From the NCBI GenBank assembly GCA_003223455.1, contig QHVE01000022.1, positions 1 to 34,111 on the forward strand: a DNA stretch of 34,111 nt. The letters run 5' to 3'. This DNA is from Gemmatimonadota bacterium (GTDB lineage: Bacteria; Gemmatimonadota; Gemmatimonadetes; Gemmatimonadales; Gemmatimonadaceae). The notes below the pieces were generated by a model. The model was not told where the DNA came from. It ran no database searches and worked only from the letters and a program-made list of their open reading frames with translations. The position numbers were made by a program, and so were the translations under genes. Numbering within the stretch: position 1 is the first letter of the stretch; the number at the start of each line of letters is the position of its first letter. This document shows, one piece after another, positions 14,553-23,157 of the stretch.

Positions 14553-15332
14553 CTACTTCATCGACTCCCGCAAATCCACCAGCGTCCGATCGATCGCGTC
14601 CACGCGAACTCGCCCCATCCGCGGATACTCGAGCTCCGCGACGACGTACGTGGCGCTGGCGATCGTGCCGGCCACGCCGACCATGTACAGCCAGTTCCGC
14701 TTCTCGGCGGTCGCGATCGCGTAGCCCACGAACACGGCGCCGATCAGCGCCGCGATCGCCAGCAGCACGTAGATCAGTCGCGGCGGATGGATCGCGCGCG
14801 CCAGGCGCTCCTTCTCGACGGCGCCGAACAGCTCGTTCATGCTGGGCAGGAGCAGCATGCGCGCCTTGTCACCGGCCGGCGTCGAGCAGACCTCGACGGC
14901 CTTCGCCCACAGGTCGTTCTGCGCGCGCGTGACCGCCTCGGGCTGGCGGATCGTCGCCGCGTCGGCGACCGACGTGCTCGCGTAGGAGGCGATGAGCGCG
15001 TCGATGTAGCGCCGCATCGCGTCGCGCACGGGCGGCTGGAGCTCGGCCGGCAGCATGTCGATGCGCTGCCATGTCGTGCCGGCCACGTTCGTCGTCGCGC
15101 CGACGAGCTCGCGCCGGCTGTCGAACCGCGCCGCCGCGCCGTTGAAGGTGAAGCCGATCATCAGGGCCACCAGCGCGTACACCGATCCGTCCACCACGCC
15201 GACACCGGCGCGCGCACCCGGTACGTTCAGTCGGCGGACGCCGAGCCGACGACCAAGCTCGAGAAAGATCAGGAGCGCCACGAACATCCCGAGGGCCGGG
15301 ATTATCGGGAATGTGGCAGACGCAATGTGCAT
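14553..15332 (-). CDS. DUF4239 (bestrophin-like domain) membrane protein
   Basis: The 259-residue protein has membrane segments at about 7-27 and 50-66, a long amphipathic soluble region, and two more membrane segments near the C-terminus, ending in A-E-L-E-Y-P-R-M-G-R-V-R-V-D. The second segment with G-F-T-F-N-G-A-A-A-R-F-D and the late L-E-x-P-R-x-G motif are typical of DUF4239. That family is distantly likened to bestrophin anion channels, but its function is not established. It lies 60 bases downstream of the OprP-like porin gene on the same strand and could be the last gene of the aspA-ansB-porin transcript. The link to asparagine metabolism is not supported by anything in the protein itself. 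Confidence 0.85.
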   Translation of the reverse strand: MHIASATFPIIPALGMFVALLIFLELGRRLGVRRLNVPGARAGVGVVDGSVYALVALMIGFTFNGAAARFDSRRELVGATTNVAGTTWQRIDMLPAELQPPVRDAMRRYIDALIASYASTSVADAATIRQPEAVTRAQNDLWAKAVEVCSTPAGDKARMLLLPSMNELFGAVEKERLARAIHPPRLIYVLLAIAALIGAVFVGYAIATAEKRNWLYMVGVAGTIASATYVVAELEYPRMGRVRVDAIDRTLVDLRESMK

Positions 15333-15392
15333 GTGACGTGTCCTCGACTTCTGGGTTGCGTTGCTGCTGCGTCGCGATACGGTGGACGCTCT

Positions 15393-16787
15393 TCAATCCG
15401 TGGCGACGCTGAGCTTCGTGAACTGGAGCTGGAGGCGCGCCTGGAAGAACTCCGTCGTGGAATGCCCGCCGAATCGATCGAGGCCGCTGATGCCGTAGGT
15501 GAACTCGAGCCGGGCCTGGTCGTTGAGATGCCAGTTCACCATCGGCGTGACGCGCCAGAGCTTTCCACCGCTCAGGCTGTCCGCGGTCAGATTGATGTAC
15601 GAGACGCGGAGCACGGCCTCGAGGGCTCCCGGGCCGCCCTTGAACACCGGGCGCCGGGGCGAGACGGCCCTGAAGGTTCCGGACGGCGTGATGTAGGGAC
15701 GCGTCTCGCCCGTGACGATCCAGGAGACGAAGGCATCTCCGCCGTGAAAGACCGGATCGCCGGCCTGAGGCGACTTGGCCTGTTCGGCATAGTACTCGGT
15801 GCCGTAGAGCCATGGACCGTCGCGATAGTAGATCTCGAGGCCCGCGATCGTCCCCCGGCTGGCGGGGAACTTCCCGGTGTCGATGAAGCTCGTTGCCGCG
15901 AACACTTCCGGCTTCGACTTGAGCTGGAGCGTGTCGTGCTCGGGCTTGCCGACGTGCAGTCCGGCGCCGACGTGCCAGAGCGTCCCGGCGGTATCCGCAT
16001 CCATCCGCACATAGGCGAGCCGGCCGAGGACCTGGTGCTCGTAGTAGGAGAAAGACTCGCCCTCCGACAGGACGTTGGTGAAAAAGCCAAGGTTCCAGAG
16101 TACGTGCGCCTTCGGCACATAGCCCATCCACTTGATGCCGTCTGCCAGGAGCGGGATGGCCGCATCGGAGAAGGTGAATCGTTCCGACGTCCACCCGTCG
16201 TATCCGCTGAGCACGCGATTGAGGCTGAGCCCTTCCTTGAGGCGGCCGATCTGGAACTGGCTCGAGATCTCTGGAGCAGCGACGGAGATCATCGACAACC
16301 GGACCCTCCACTTCCACGCCGCCCAGTCGTACATGAGGCCTGTCTGCCATGTGATCGGCCGCTCGGTGCGCAGCGTTCCGAACAGCATGATGCGCGAATC
16401 TCGGATCTTTCCCTGCGGCTCCGCGTTGAAGTGCGCGGCGCTCATGGAATCCTGGTTGAAGCTCGCGTAGTCCGTGAGAACCGCCGCGCCCCAGAGAAGG
16501 GTCGTGAAGCCGAGATTGTACTCGTTCCAGTGGAGGACGAATTCGCTCGGCCATTTTTCCTTCGCCGCCTTCGTCGCACCGGCAGGGCCCGCGGCCGAAT
16601 CGGAGTCGGCGCGCGCCGCTCCGACCGAGGCCGCGGTGGCGACGAACGGATCGCGGCTCGCCGGAGCGAGCCGCTGCCCGTGCGCCGGTCGCGCCCACCA
16701 CAGGCATGACGCCAGCAGGAGGAGCGACTGGAGCAGGAGCGTTCCGACTGGGCACGGACGAACCGCGCCCGGTCGTTCAATACTCAT
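15393..16787 (-). CDS. OprO/OprP-like outer-membrane porin
   Basis: The 464-residue protein has a long signal peptide cut near AHG|Q (about residue 37), an acidic/Ala-rich linker, and a run of amphipathic strands with aromatic girdles. Motifs such as R-x-R-L-S, S-Q-F-Q-I-G-R-L-K-E-G and F-x-x-x-Y-x-x-G-L-x-x-x-x-W point to the phosphate-selective porin O/P family. Those proteins form trimers of 16-stranded barrels. The C-terminus ends K-L-S-V-A-T-D rather than Phe, which is atypical for a BAM substrate. The start overlaps the ansB stop by 11 bases, so the two are co-translated. Because it is coupled to asparaginase and aspartase, I infer uptake of anionic or amide nutrients (aspartate, asparagine) rather than phosphate alone. 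Specificity is unproven. Confidence 0.8.
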   Translation of the reverse strand: MSIERPGAVRPCPVGTLLLQSLLLLASCLWWARPAHGQRLAPASRDPFVATAASVGAARADSDSAAGPAGATKAAKEKWPSEFVLHWNEYNLGFTTLLWGAAVLTDYASFNQDSMSAAHFNAEPQGKIRDSRIMLFGTLRTERPITWQTGLMYDWAAWKWRVRLSMISVAAPEISSQFQIGRLKEGLSLNRVLSGYDGWTSERFTFSDAAIPLLADGIKWMGYVPKAHVLWNLGFFTNVLSEGESFSYYEHQVLGRLAYVRMDADTAGTLWHVGAGLHVGKPEHDTLQLKSKPEVFAATSFIDTGKFPASRGTIAGLEIYYRDGPWLYGTEYYAEQAKSPQAGDPVFHGGDAFVSWIVTGETRPYITPSGTFRAVSPRRPVFKGGPGALEAVLRVSYINLTADSLSGGKLWRVTPMVNWHLNDQARLEFTYGISGLDRFGGHSTTEFFQARLQLQFTKLSVATD

Positions 16788-17880
16788 CGAAGTACCGCTG
16801 AATCGTCTGGACGTCGGTCGTCTTGAGCAACGCCAGACGGAGGAGCACCCGCGCCTTCTGCGGGTTGAGCCCCAACGACGCCACGAAGCCTTCCTTGTCG
16901 TCGTTCACTTCAACGTTGCGCCCGACCTGGCCCGTCGCCACGCGTGACGAGCGCACGCAGACGATTCCCTTCTTCGCCACCGCGGCGAGCGCCTCGAGCG
17001 CGGGCTTCGTCATGTTGCCGTTGCCGACGCCGGCGATGATCAGCCCCTTCGCGCCAGCCGCCACGGCGGCGTTGATCAGGGCACCGTCCATGTTCTCGGT
17101 GGCCATGATGATGTCCACGCGCGGCAGCACCGTGTTCGCGTCGACCGAGAAATCGGACTCCTGGGTGTTCTTGCCGACCGGTCCGCGGTACCACTCCACG
17201 TCACCGTAGGCGACGGTCCCGAGGAGACCCGAGAGCGGAGACATGAAAGTCTGGACGGCCGTGGTGCTCGTCTTGGTGAGCGACGCCGCCCCGTGCACCC
17301 AGTCGTTCACCACCACCATCACGCCACGTCCACCCGCCTTCGCATCGGCCGCCACACCCACCGCGTTGTAGAAGTTGAGCGGGCCGTCCGCCGAGAGTGC
17401 GGTGGACGGACGCATCGACGCGGTGAGCACCACCGGCTTGCGCGATTTCACGACGAGGTTGAGGAAGTAGGCGGTCTCCTCGATCGTGTCCGTACCGTGC
17501 GTGATGACGACGGCGCTGACGTCGGGCTGCGCGACGAGCGCGTTGATGCGCGTCGCCAGCTTGAGCCAGACCACGTCGTTCATGTCCTGCGAGCCGATGT
17601 TGGAGATCTGCTCGCCGCTGAGGTGCGCCAGCTTCTTCGCCTGCGGCACCGCCGCGAGGAGCTGCTCCACGCCGACCTGACCGCTCGAGTAGCCGGCCTG
17701 GACGTCGCTCGCCGCAGCGCCCGCGATGGTGCCGCCCGTCGCGAGCACGACCACGTTGGGAAGCCCATTGTGATTCCCATTCGTCGGTTTGTTCTCCATC
17801 TGTGCGCCGGCGCTGCCGGCGAGAAACGCCATCGCGAGCGTGAGGCTCGCCGATCTCGAAAGCATGTGCCGTACTACCAT
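16777..17880 (-). CDS. ansB: Periplasmic L-asparaginase (type II)
   Basis: The 367-residue protein starts at ATG (complement of 17878-17880), with GGGAG about 6 bases upstream. A Sec signal (cut near AGA|Q, about residue 27) fits the periplasmic, high-affinity type II class. Both catalytic threonine motifs are intact: Thr51 in ATGGTIAG and Thr130-Asp131 in THGTDTIEET. The flexible-lid Tyr64, the substrate-binding N-I-G-S-Q-D-M-N-D and the active-site Lys in the L-T-K-T-S-T-T region are also present. The enzyme hydrolyses asparagine to aspartate and ammonia. It lies between aspA (63 bases upstream) and the porin (11-base overlap downstream). The aspartate it makes is the substrate of AspA, after transport into the cytoplasm. 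Confidence 0.95.
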   Translation of the reverse strand: MVVRHMLSRSASLTLAMAFLAGSAGAQMENKPTNGNHNGLPNVVVLATGGTIAGAAASDVQAGYSSGQVGVEQLLAAVPQAKKLAHLSGEQISNIGSQDMNDVVWLKLATRINALVAQPDVSAVVITHGTDTIEETAYFLNLVVKSRKPVVLTASMRPSTALSADGPLNFYNAVGVAADAKAGGRGVMVVVNDWVHGAASLTKTSTTAVQTFMSPLSGLLGTVAYGDVEWYRGPVGKNTQESDFSVDANTVLPRVDIIMATENMDGALINAAVAAGAKGLIIAGVGNGNMTKPALEALAAVAKKGIVCVRSSRVATGQVGRNVEVNDDKEGFVASLGLNPQKARVLLRLALLKTTDVQTIQRYFDEY

Positions 17881-17891
17881 GGAAAACTCCC

Positions 17892-17907
17892 GCTGTCTGT
17901 CGACAGC
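17892..17907. other. Small hairpin in the aspA-ansB gap
   Basis: GCTGTC-TGTC-GACAGC forms a 6-bp stem with a 4-base loop in the 63-base space between aspA and ansB. With no T-tract it may slow rather than stop transcription or stabilise the ansB message. Position and symmetry are the only evidence. Confidence 0.3.
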
Positions 17908-17943
17908 TCGATGGTGCGAGTTGTGGTCGTGCTCCGATCGCTC

Positions 17944-19347
<1,404 letters not shown>

Positions 19348-19356
19348 GGTCTGCCT

Positions 19357-19396
19357 CGTTGTGGGGTGTCCCGTACATGCGTCAGTCCCCACGACG
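19357..19396 (-). promoter_or_regulatory. Leader hairpin next to the aspA ribosome site
   Basis: On the minus strand CGTCGTGGGG (19396-19387) can pair with CCCCACAACG (19366-19357), 10 pairs with one G-T, around a 20-base loop. The stem ends at the GAGG ribosome site of aspA, so it could affect translation. This is an inference from position; a chance palindrome is possible. Confidence 0.35.
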
Positions 19397-19521
19397 AAAT
19401 CCGCGGACAGAGCACGACGGACCGAGATGGTACGGAAGTCCCACTCCGGCTCTTATTGGCTCTTGGTCTCAGCGGAGGCGAACGGCGCTCGCGTTCGGTT
19501 CCATCGCACGAGATCGACGAC

Positions 19522-19602
19522 GGCGCGGAACGCGCCGGGCACGGGTAGCGGCGCGGCCGTGTCGAGCCGCTCGTGCCGCGTGCGCCGCGCTACGCGGTGC
19601 GC
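19522..19602. terminator. Two GC-rich hairpins after the small unknown gene
   Basis: Just past the stop (19606, minus strand) lies a 10-bp stem with a CTA loop (19580-19602; inner arm GCGCCGCG, two wobble pairs). Farther on is GGCGCG-GAA-CGCGCC (19522-19536). They probably end transcription of the small gene before aspA. Neither has a T-tract and both could be chance products of high GC. Confidence 0.4.
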
Positions 19603-19605
19603 GAG

Positions 19606-19971
19606 CTATCCGGCGCGACAGCTCCCGATGGCACAGCGCTCCGGTCCGTAATACTCGTGAATGCAGAAGCTCACGAGCCGCTCGGAGAGCATGTGCAGGT
19701 TCCCCTCGTCGGGCACACGGCGCCGCTCGAGCAGCTTGGGCCAGTCGCGCTTGAGCGCCACCAGCATCTGCTCGGCGCGCAGCCCACGTGCCCGCGCATC
19801 GCCGGCGATCATGCGCGCCACCTCGCGCAAGCGCTTCTCGAGGAACCAGCCATCGCGCAGCGCATTGAGCACGCGCCAGAGCGCGACCGCCGTCGATGCC
19901 GATACGAGCGCCGTGTCCTTCGGGATCTCGGTCATCGGCTCCAGCTCGGCTAGGATCGCTCGGTCGGTCAT
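19606..19971 (-). CDS. Small helical protein of unknown function
   Basis: This is a 121-residue protein. The ATG (complement of 19969-19971) is preceded by GAGGAGG seven bases upstream, the strongest ribosome site in the window, and this decides the start over an upstream ATG at 20043. It has no signal peptide or membrane segment. It is mostly helical and basic, with L-E-K-R-L-R-E-V-A-R-M-I-A-G-D-A-R-A-R-G in the middle and a late H-E-Y-Y-G-P-E-R-C segment; two cysteines fall near the C-terminus (C-A-I-G-S-C). Helix-rich segments such as L-R-A-E-Q-M-L-V-A-L-K are followed by a Trp-Pro. I do not recognise a family. It is flanked by aspA downstream and a divergent secreted-protein gene. Confidence 0.7.
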   Translation of the reverse strand: MTDRAILAELEPMTEIPKDTALVSASTAVALWRVLNALRDGWFLEKRLREVARMIAGDARARGLRAEQMLVALKRDWPKLLERRRVPDEGNLHMLSERLVSFCIHEYYGPERCAIGSCRAG

Positions 19972-20290
19972 CGTTCGCCTCCTCGACGGCCGCGGCCTGC
20001 GGTGGATGTTCGTCGCGGCATCCGACGAAAGTGCAACGCGCATACCAAGTCTCGTACGCTTTGCGACCGGCCGATGCCAGCGCTCTCGTGCACGTTCATG
20101 GCGGACGCCGGCGTCACGGGGATGGCCGACTCCGCTGCCCGGCGGGGGTACGTTCGACGAGGTAAATTGACTCTGTCCGGCCGCGCCCGGTGTGACGACT
20201 GAACCCCTGCGCCCGGTCTGGTGTTTAATTGAATGGGTCGCCGGTCGTTCACCGGCCGCTCGTAATCATCCCCATGTGAGTGGAAGTCGT
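19972..20290. other. Divergent intergenic region (319 bases)
   Basis: No gene is supported. A TTGACT at 20167-20172 in a locally AT-rich patch could be a -35 box for the plus-strand gene at 20291, but no good -10 follows at the right distance. A TTTAAT at 20224-20229 has no convincing -35. A short hairpin GCCGGT-N5-ACCGGC lies at 20240-20256 in the presumed leader. Promoters are therefore unresolved. Confidence 0.4.
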
Positions 20291-21223
20291 ATGATGGTTT
20301 CCGTGCTGCGCCGCGCCGTCGCGCTGCGCACCGTCTCGGCGTTTCTGGGATTCGTCCTGCCAGGGATCGCCGCCGCTCAGGGCAGCGCAACTCTGACCGG
20401 CCGAATCGTCGACACGGCTGGCGCGCCGATCCCTGGTGCCAGTCTGCGCGTGCCGCAGCTCGAGCGCTCCGTCGCCGTGGATTCGACCGGCCACTTCCGT
20501 CTCGACAGCCTCCCGACCGGCCGACTGACCGTCGTCGGCGAGGCACCGGGCTTCGCCGGCAAGCGCGCCGACGTCACCGTGCCGGCCAGTGGCACGATAG
20601 AGCAGGCTTTCTCGCTCGTCCCGAACGCCCACGTCCTCGCCAACGTCGAGGTGCGGGCGCGTGCCCGGAAGCAGCTGCCGCTCAGGCTGCACGAGTTCGA
20701 ACAGCGCCGCAACCGCGCCGCGGGCGGTCGTTTCCTCGGTCCGGACGAGGTGGCCAGGTTCGATGGCCGCCCCCTCATGGACGCGCTGAAGAGCGTCATG
20801 GTCGGGGTGCGCTTCCAGCGCAACGTGCAGGGGGAGATGAACATCGTGAGCCAGCGGTCGCTCAATCCGGCGTCGATCCGCCAGAGCTCCAACATCAAGC
20901 CGTGCGGCATCCAGATCTGGCAGGACGGTGCGCTGCTCTCCGATCCGAACCAGTCGATCGAGATCACGCTGCCGCAGCCGTCCAATGCGTCCCGCTCCGT
21001 CTCGACGCAGCGCATCGGCGCCGACCACGACTACGACATCTCGAATCTGCTCGCCAACGACTACATGGCGGTCGAGTACTACTCCGATCTCGCCTCGACG
21101 CCGCCAGGCTTCCGCACTGGAACGCCCAGCTGCGGCACGCTGGTGCTCTGGACGCGGATGCCGCTGCTCCCGAGTGAGTCGCAGGCAGGAGAGCCGTCGA
21201 GCAGCCCGCCGACTCCACAGTGA
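20291..21223 (+). CDS. Secreted protein: carboxypeptidase-regulatory-like domain plus TonB-plug-like end, no barrel
   Basis: The 310-residue protein starts at ATG 20291 (or the next codon, also ATG), giving a signal peptide cut near AAA|Q (residue 29). Residues about 33-120 are a CarboxypepD_reg-like beta sandwich: T-L-T-G-R-I-V-D-T-A-G-A-P-I-P-G-A-S-L, then F-R-L-D-S-L-P-T-G and G-F-A-G-K. The second half has a plug-like layout: D-E-V-A-R-F-D-G-R-P-L-M-D-A-L-K-S, a G-I-Q-I-W-Q-D-G strand, and the end V-E-Y-Y-S-D followed by S-C-G-T-L-V-L-W-T-R. In SusC/TonB receptors a barrel of 500 or more residues would follow; here the protein stops after a short Ser/Pro tail. It may be a periplasmic partner or decoy of TonB systems. 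It overlaps or abuts the next gene (GTGACGATG). Confidence 0.8.
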   Translation: MMVSVLRRAVALRTVSAFLGFVLPGIAAAQGSATLTGRIVDTAGAPIPGASLRVPQLERSVAVDSTGHFRLDSLPTGRLTVVGEAPGFAGKRADVTVPASGTIEQAFSLVPNAHVLANVEVRARARKQLPLRLHEFEQRRNRAAGGRFLGPDEVARFDGRPLMDALKSVMVGVRFQRNVQGEMNIVSQRSLNPASIRQSSNIKPCGIQIWQDGALLSDPNQSIEITLPQPSNASRSVSTQRIGADHDYDISNLLANDYMAVEYYSDLASTPPGFRTGTPSCGTLVLWTRMPLLPSESQAGEPSSSPPTPQ

Positions 21224-21225
21224 CG

Positions 21226-22062
21226 ATGCGCGCGACGATTCTCGCGCTGATGACGCCGCTCGTCGTCACGCTCGTTTCTCCACAGTCCGTCGTGGCGCAG
21301 AGCGCTCCCGCGACGAGCACGATGTCCGCGACGTCGCCGCTCGTCGCAGCGCGCCGCGAGTCGGAGCCATACGCCATCACGATGGCGCCGATCGCGCCCG
21401 CCACGACGCGCTCGGCTGAGGACCAGCAGGGAGGGAGCACCGCGGGCCGCGTGTTCCGCGCCGCAGTCGGCATCGGCGTCGGCGCCGCGGTCGGCGGTTG
21501 GCTCGGCTATTTCGGTGCCCAGGTCGCGAACAGCGACTGGGCTCGCATCTCCCCGACGGAAAAGACGAATCTGCGCCAGAGCTACACCACGGTGGGCCTC
21601 ACGGTTGGAGCTGTCGCTGGCTACTTCCTGCGTCCCAAGGTTCATCCCGCCACCCGCTTCCCGCAGCCGATCAACGTGCCAGCGCGCACCGGTCGGCTCC
21701 TCCTCGCCAGCGCCGAGCTGCGACGCTCGGTCGCGACGAACGCGCTCGAAGCGGTGGAGCTCGACCGTCCGGAGTGGATGAAGCAGCAGCGTGAGGACGA
21801 AGCGAAGCGCGGTGGCCAGCCAAGTACGCTCCCCGTCGAGGTCCTCTCGCTGGTGGTGTACGTCGGCGACGAGAAGGTCGGTGCGATCGAGACGCTGCGC
21901 GACATCGCGATTCCGGAAGTTGCCGAGCTGCGCTTCTACGACGCCCGCGACGCGCGGCGGCGGTGGGGGGTCGAGCACAAGTACGGCGCGATCGAGGTCG
22001 TGCCCGCGACGTCGTCGGCGGTGAAGTCCGGCCAGTCGGCGGGAGCGTTGTCGGGGAAGTAG
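21226..22062 (+). CDS. Secreted protein with glycine-rich hairpin segments and a plug-like C-terminal motif
   Basis: The 278-residue protein starts at ATG 21226, two bases after the previous stop; a GTG at 21220 overlapping that stop is an alternative. A Sec signal is cut near VVA|Q (about residue 24). Two glycine-rich hydrophobic segments follow (V-G-I-G-V-G-A-A-V-G-G-W-L-G-Y and V-G-L-T-V-G-A-V-A-G-Y-F), suggesting membrane hairpins of glycine-zipper type. The C-terminal third reads L-V-V-Y-V-G-D-E-K-V-G-A-I, then I-P-E-V-A-E-L-R-F-Y-D-A-R-D-A-R-R-R-W-G, then Y-G-A-I-E-V-V-P. This is the order of elements at the end of a TonB-receptor plug domain (V-x-V-D-G, I-E-x-I-E-V-x-x-x-x-A, Y-G, G-x-I-x-I). 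No barrel follows. Together with the upstream gene it forms an operon of barrel-less plug-like proteins. Confidence 0.75.
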   Translation: MRATILALMTPLVVTLVSPQSVVAQSAPATSTMSATSPLVAARRESEPYAITMAPIAPATTRSAEDQQGGSTAGRVFRAAVGIGVGAAVGGWLGYFGAQVANSDWARISPTEKTNLRQSYTTVGLTVGAVAGYFLRPKVHPATRFPQPINVPARTGRLLLASAELRRSVATNALEAVELDRPEWMKQQREDEAKRGGQPSTLPVEVLSLVVYVGDEKVGAIETLRDIAIPEVAELRFYDARDARRRWGVEHKYGAIEVVPATSSAVKSGQSAGALSGK

Positions 22063-22152
22063 ACCTGAGCGGGATCCGGACGTTGGGAATCGCCGGTAAT
22101 CGCGCGAGCCACGCGCGTTCCACCCGCCTCACCTCGAACATCCGTCCCCCGG

Positions 22153-23043
22153 CTACTCCAGCTCCTCCACCGTCTTCGGCCAGTCGTCGTGCAGCAATCG
22201 CGACAGCGCCCGGTCGGCGAGCAGGCGCCCTTCCGTTTGGCACCTCGGGCAGTAGTTGGTCTCGTTGTCCCGATAGCGGATCCGCTGCACGGCCGTACCG
22301 CATACGGGACAGGGCTCGCGATAGCGGCCGTGCACGGCCATTCCGTCGTGGAACGCCGTCACCTTCTCCGGGAATCCATCGCCGGCCTCGGCGCGCAGGC
22401 GGTCGGTCCACTCCGTGAGCGTGGCGCGCGTCGCGGTGTGAAGGCGCGTCGCCTCCTCGGTGCTCAGCCGGCTCGTGAGCTTGAGCGGCGAGAGCCGCGC
22501 GCGATGGAGAATCTCGTCCGAGTACGCGTTGCCGATTCCGCTGAACAGGCGCGGGTCGGTGAGTGAGCGCTTGAGCGTGTGGTTCTCGCGCGCCAGGCGC
22601 TCGGCGAATTCGTCGCGTGTCGACTCGAGCGGCTCGAGTCCGCCGCGCTCGAATGGCACGAGCGCGTCCGCGCCGCGCACCGCATGGATCGACGCGCGGC
22701 GCTTCGTCCCCGCTTCCGTGAGCACCAGCGTGCCCGAGGGAAACTGGAATTCCGCCAGCGCGATGCGCACCGGCACCTTCGCCCGTGCGCCGGCGGGGAT
22801 CCAGCGGAAGCGGCCCGCGATCATCAGATGGACGACGAGGCGAAGCTCCTCGTCGAACTCGATTACGATGCGCTTGCCGAGCCGCCGCACGTCGACCACG
22901 GCTCGTCCCACGAGCGTATCGAGCGGCGGATCGACGCTGCGCAGCGCGAACACGCTGCGAATCGCGTAGCCCGTGAGCGGCTGCCCGACCACACGTCGCG
23001 CCATGGCCTCGACGTAGACGGTGACGTCGGGTAGCTCGGGCAT
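22153..23043 (-). CDS. Fpg/Nei-family DNA glycosylase (formamidopyrimidine-DNA glycosylase-like)
   Basis: The 296-residue protein starts at the ATG (complement of 23041-23043), so that it begins M-P-E-L-P-D-V; Pro2 and Glu3 are the catalytic residues exposed after Met removal. The conserved Lys in R-L-G-K-R-I-V-I, the helix-two-turn-helix with F-S-G-I-G-N-A-Y-S-D-E-I-L, and the C-terminal zinc finger C-P-V-C-x16-C-P-R-C are all visible. The finger has R-D-N-E-T-N-Y instead of the usual G-R-x-T-x-Y, so the canonical finger arginine that grips the lesion's phosphates is replaced. This is a feature of a side branch of the family. The enzyme excises oxidised bases and nicks the strand. It lies downstream of the USP gene, after a 114-base gap. 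Confidence 0.9.
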   Translation of the reverse strand: MPELPDVTVYVEAMARRVVGQPLTGYAIRSVFALRSVDPPLDTLVGRAVVDVRRLGKRIVIEFDEELRLVVHLMIAGRFRWIPAGARAKVPVRIALAEFQFPSGTLVLTEAGTKRRASIHAVRGADALVPFERGGLEPLESTRDEFAERLARENHTLKRSLTDPRLFSGIGNAYSDEILHRARLSPLKLTSRLSTEEATRLHTATRATLTEWTDRLRAEAGDGFPEKVTAFHDGMAVHGRYREPCPVCGTAVQRIRYRDNETNYCPRCQTEGRLLADRALSRLLHDDWPKTVEELE

Positions 23044-23083
23044 CGAACCGCGGTGAAGTGGTGACGTCGTGCAGTGGTGAAGA

Positions 23084-23123
23084 GGTGAGGTGATGAAGTA
23101 GTGAATCACCGACCCACCTCACC
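23084..23123. other. GTGGTGA-word palindrome between the USP and glycosylase genes
   Basis: GGTGAGGTG (23084-23092) pairs with CACCTCACC (23115-23123). The surroundings are built from GTGGTGAAG words on the left and CACCCACTCCCCACTGCCC words on the right, as at the other intergenic palindromes. It could terminate the USP transcript (minus strand) before the glycosylase gene. The GGCCTCGGGA core is absent. Confidence 0.45.
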
Positions 23124-23157
23124 ACCAAATTATCACCCACTCCCCACTGCCCACTCC

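Noticed and set aside
14493-16709. 738-codon open frame opposite the DUF4239 and porin genes
   Set aside because: It crosses two genes with signal peptides and membrane segments and has no motif of its own.
19348-19605. tRNA or small RNA gene in the aspA upstream region
   Set aside because: Several GC-rich stems occur, but no cloverleaf with a T-loop (GTTCRANNC) or CCA-type end could be built.
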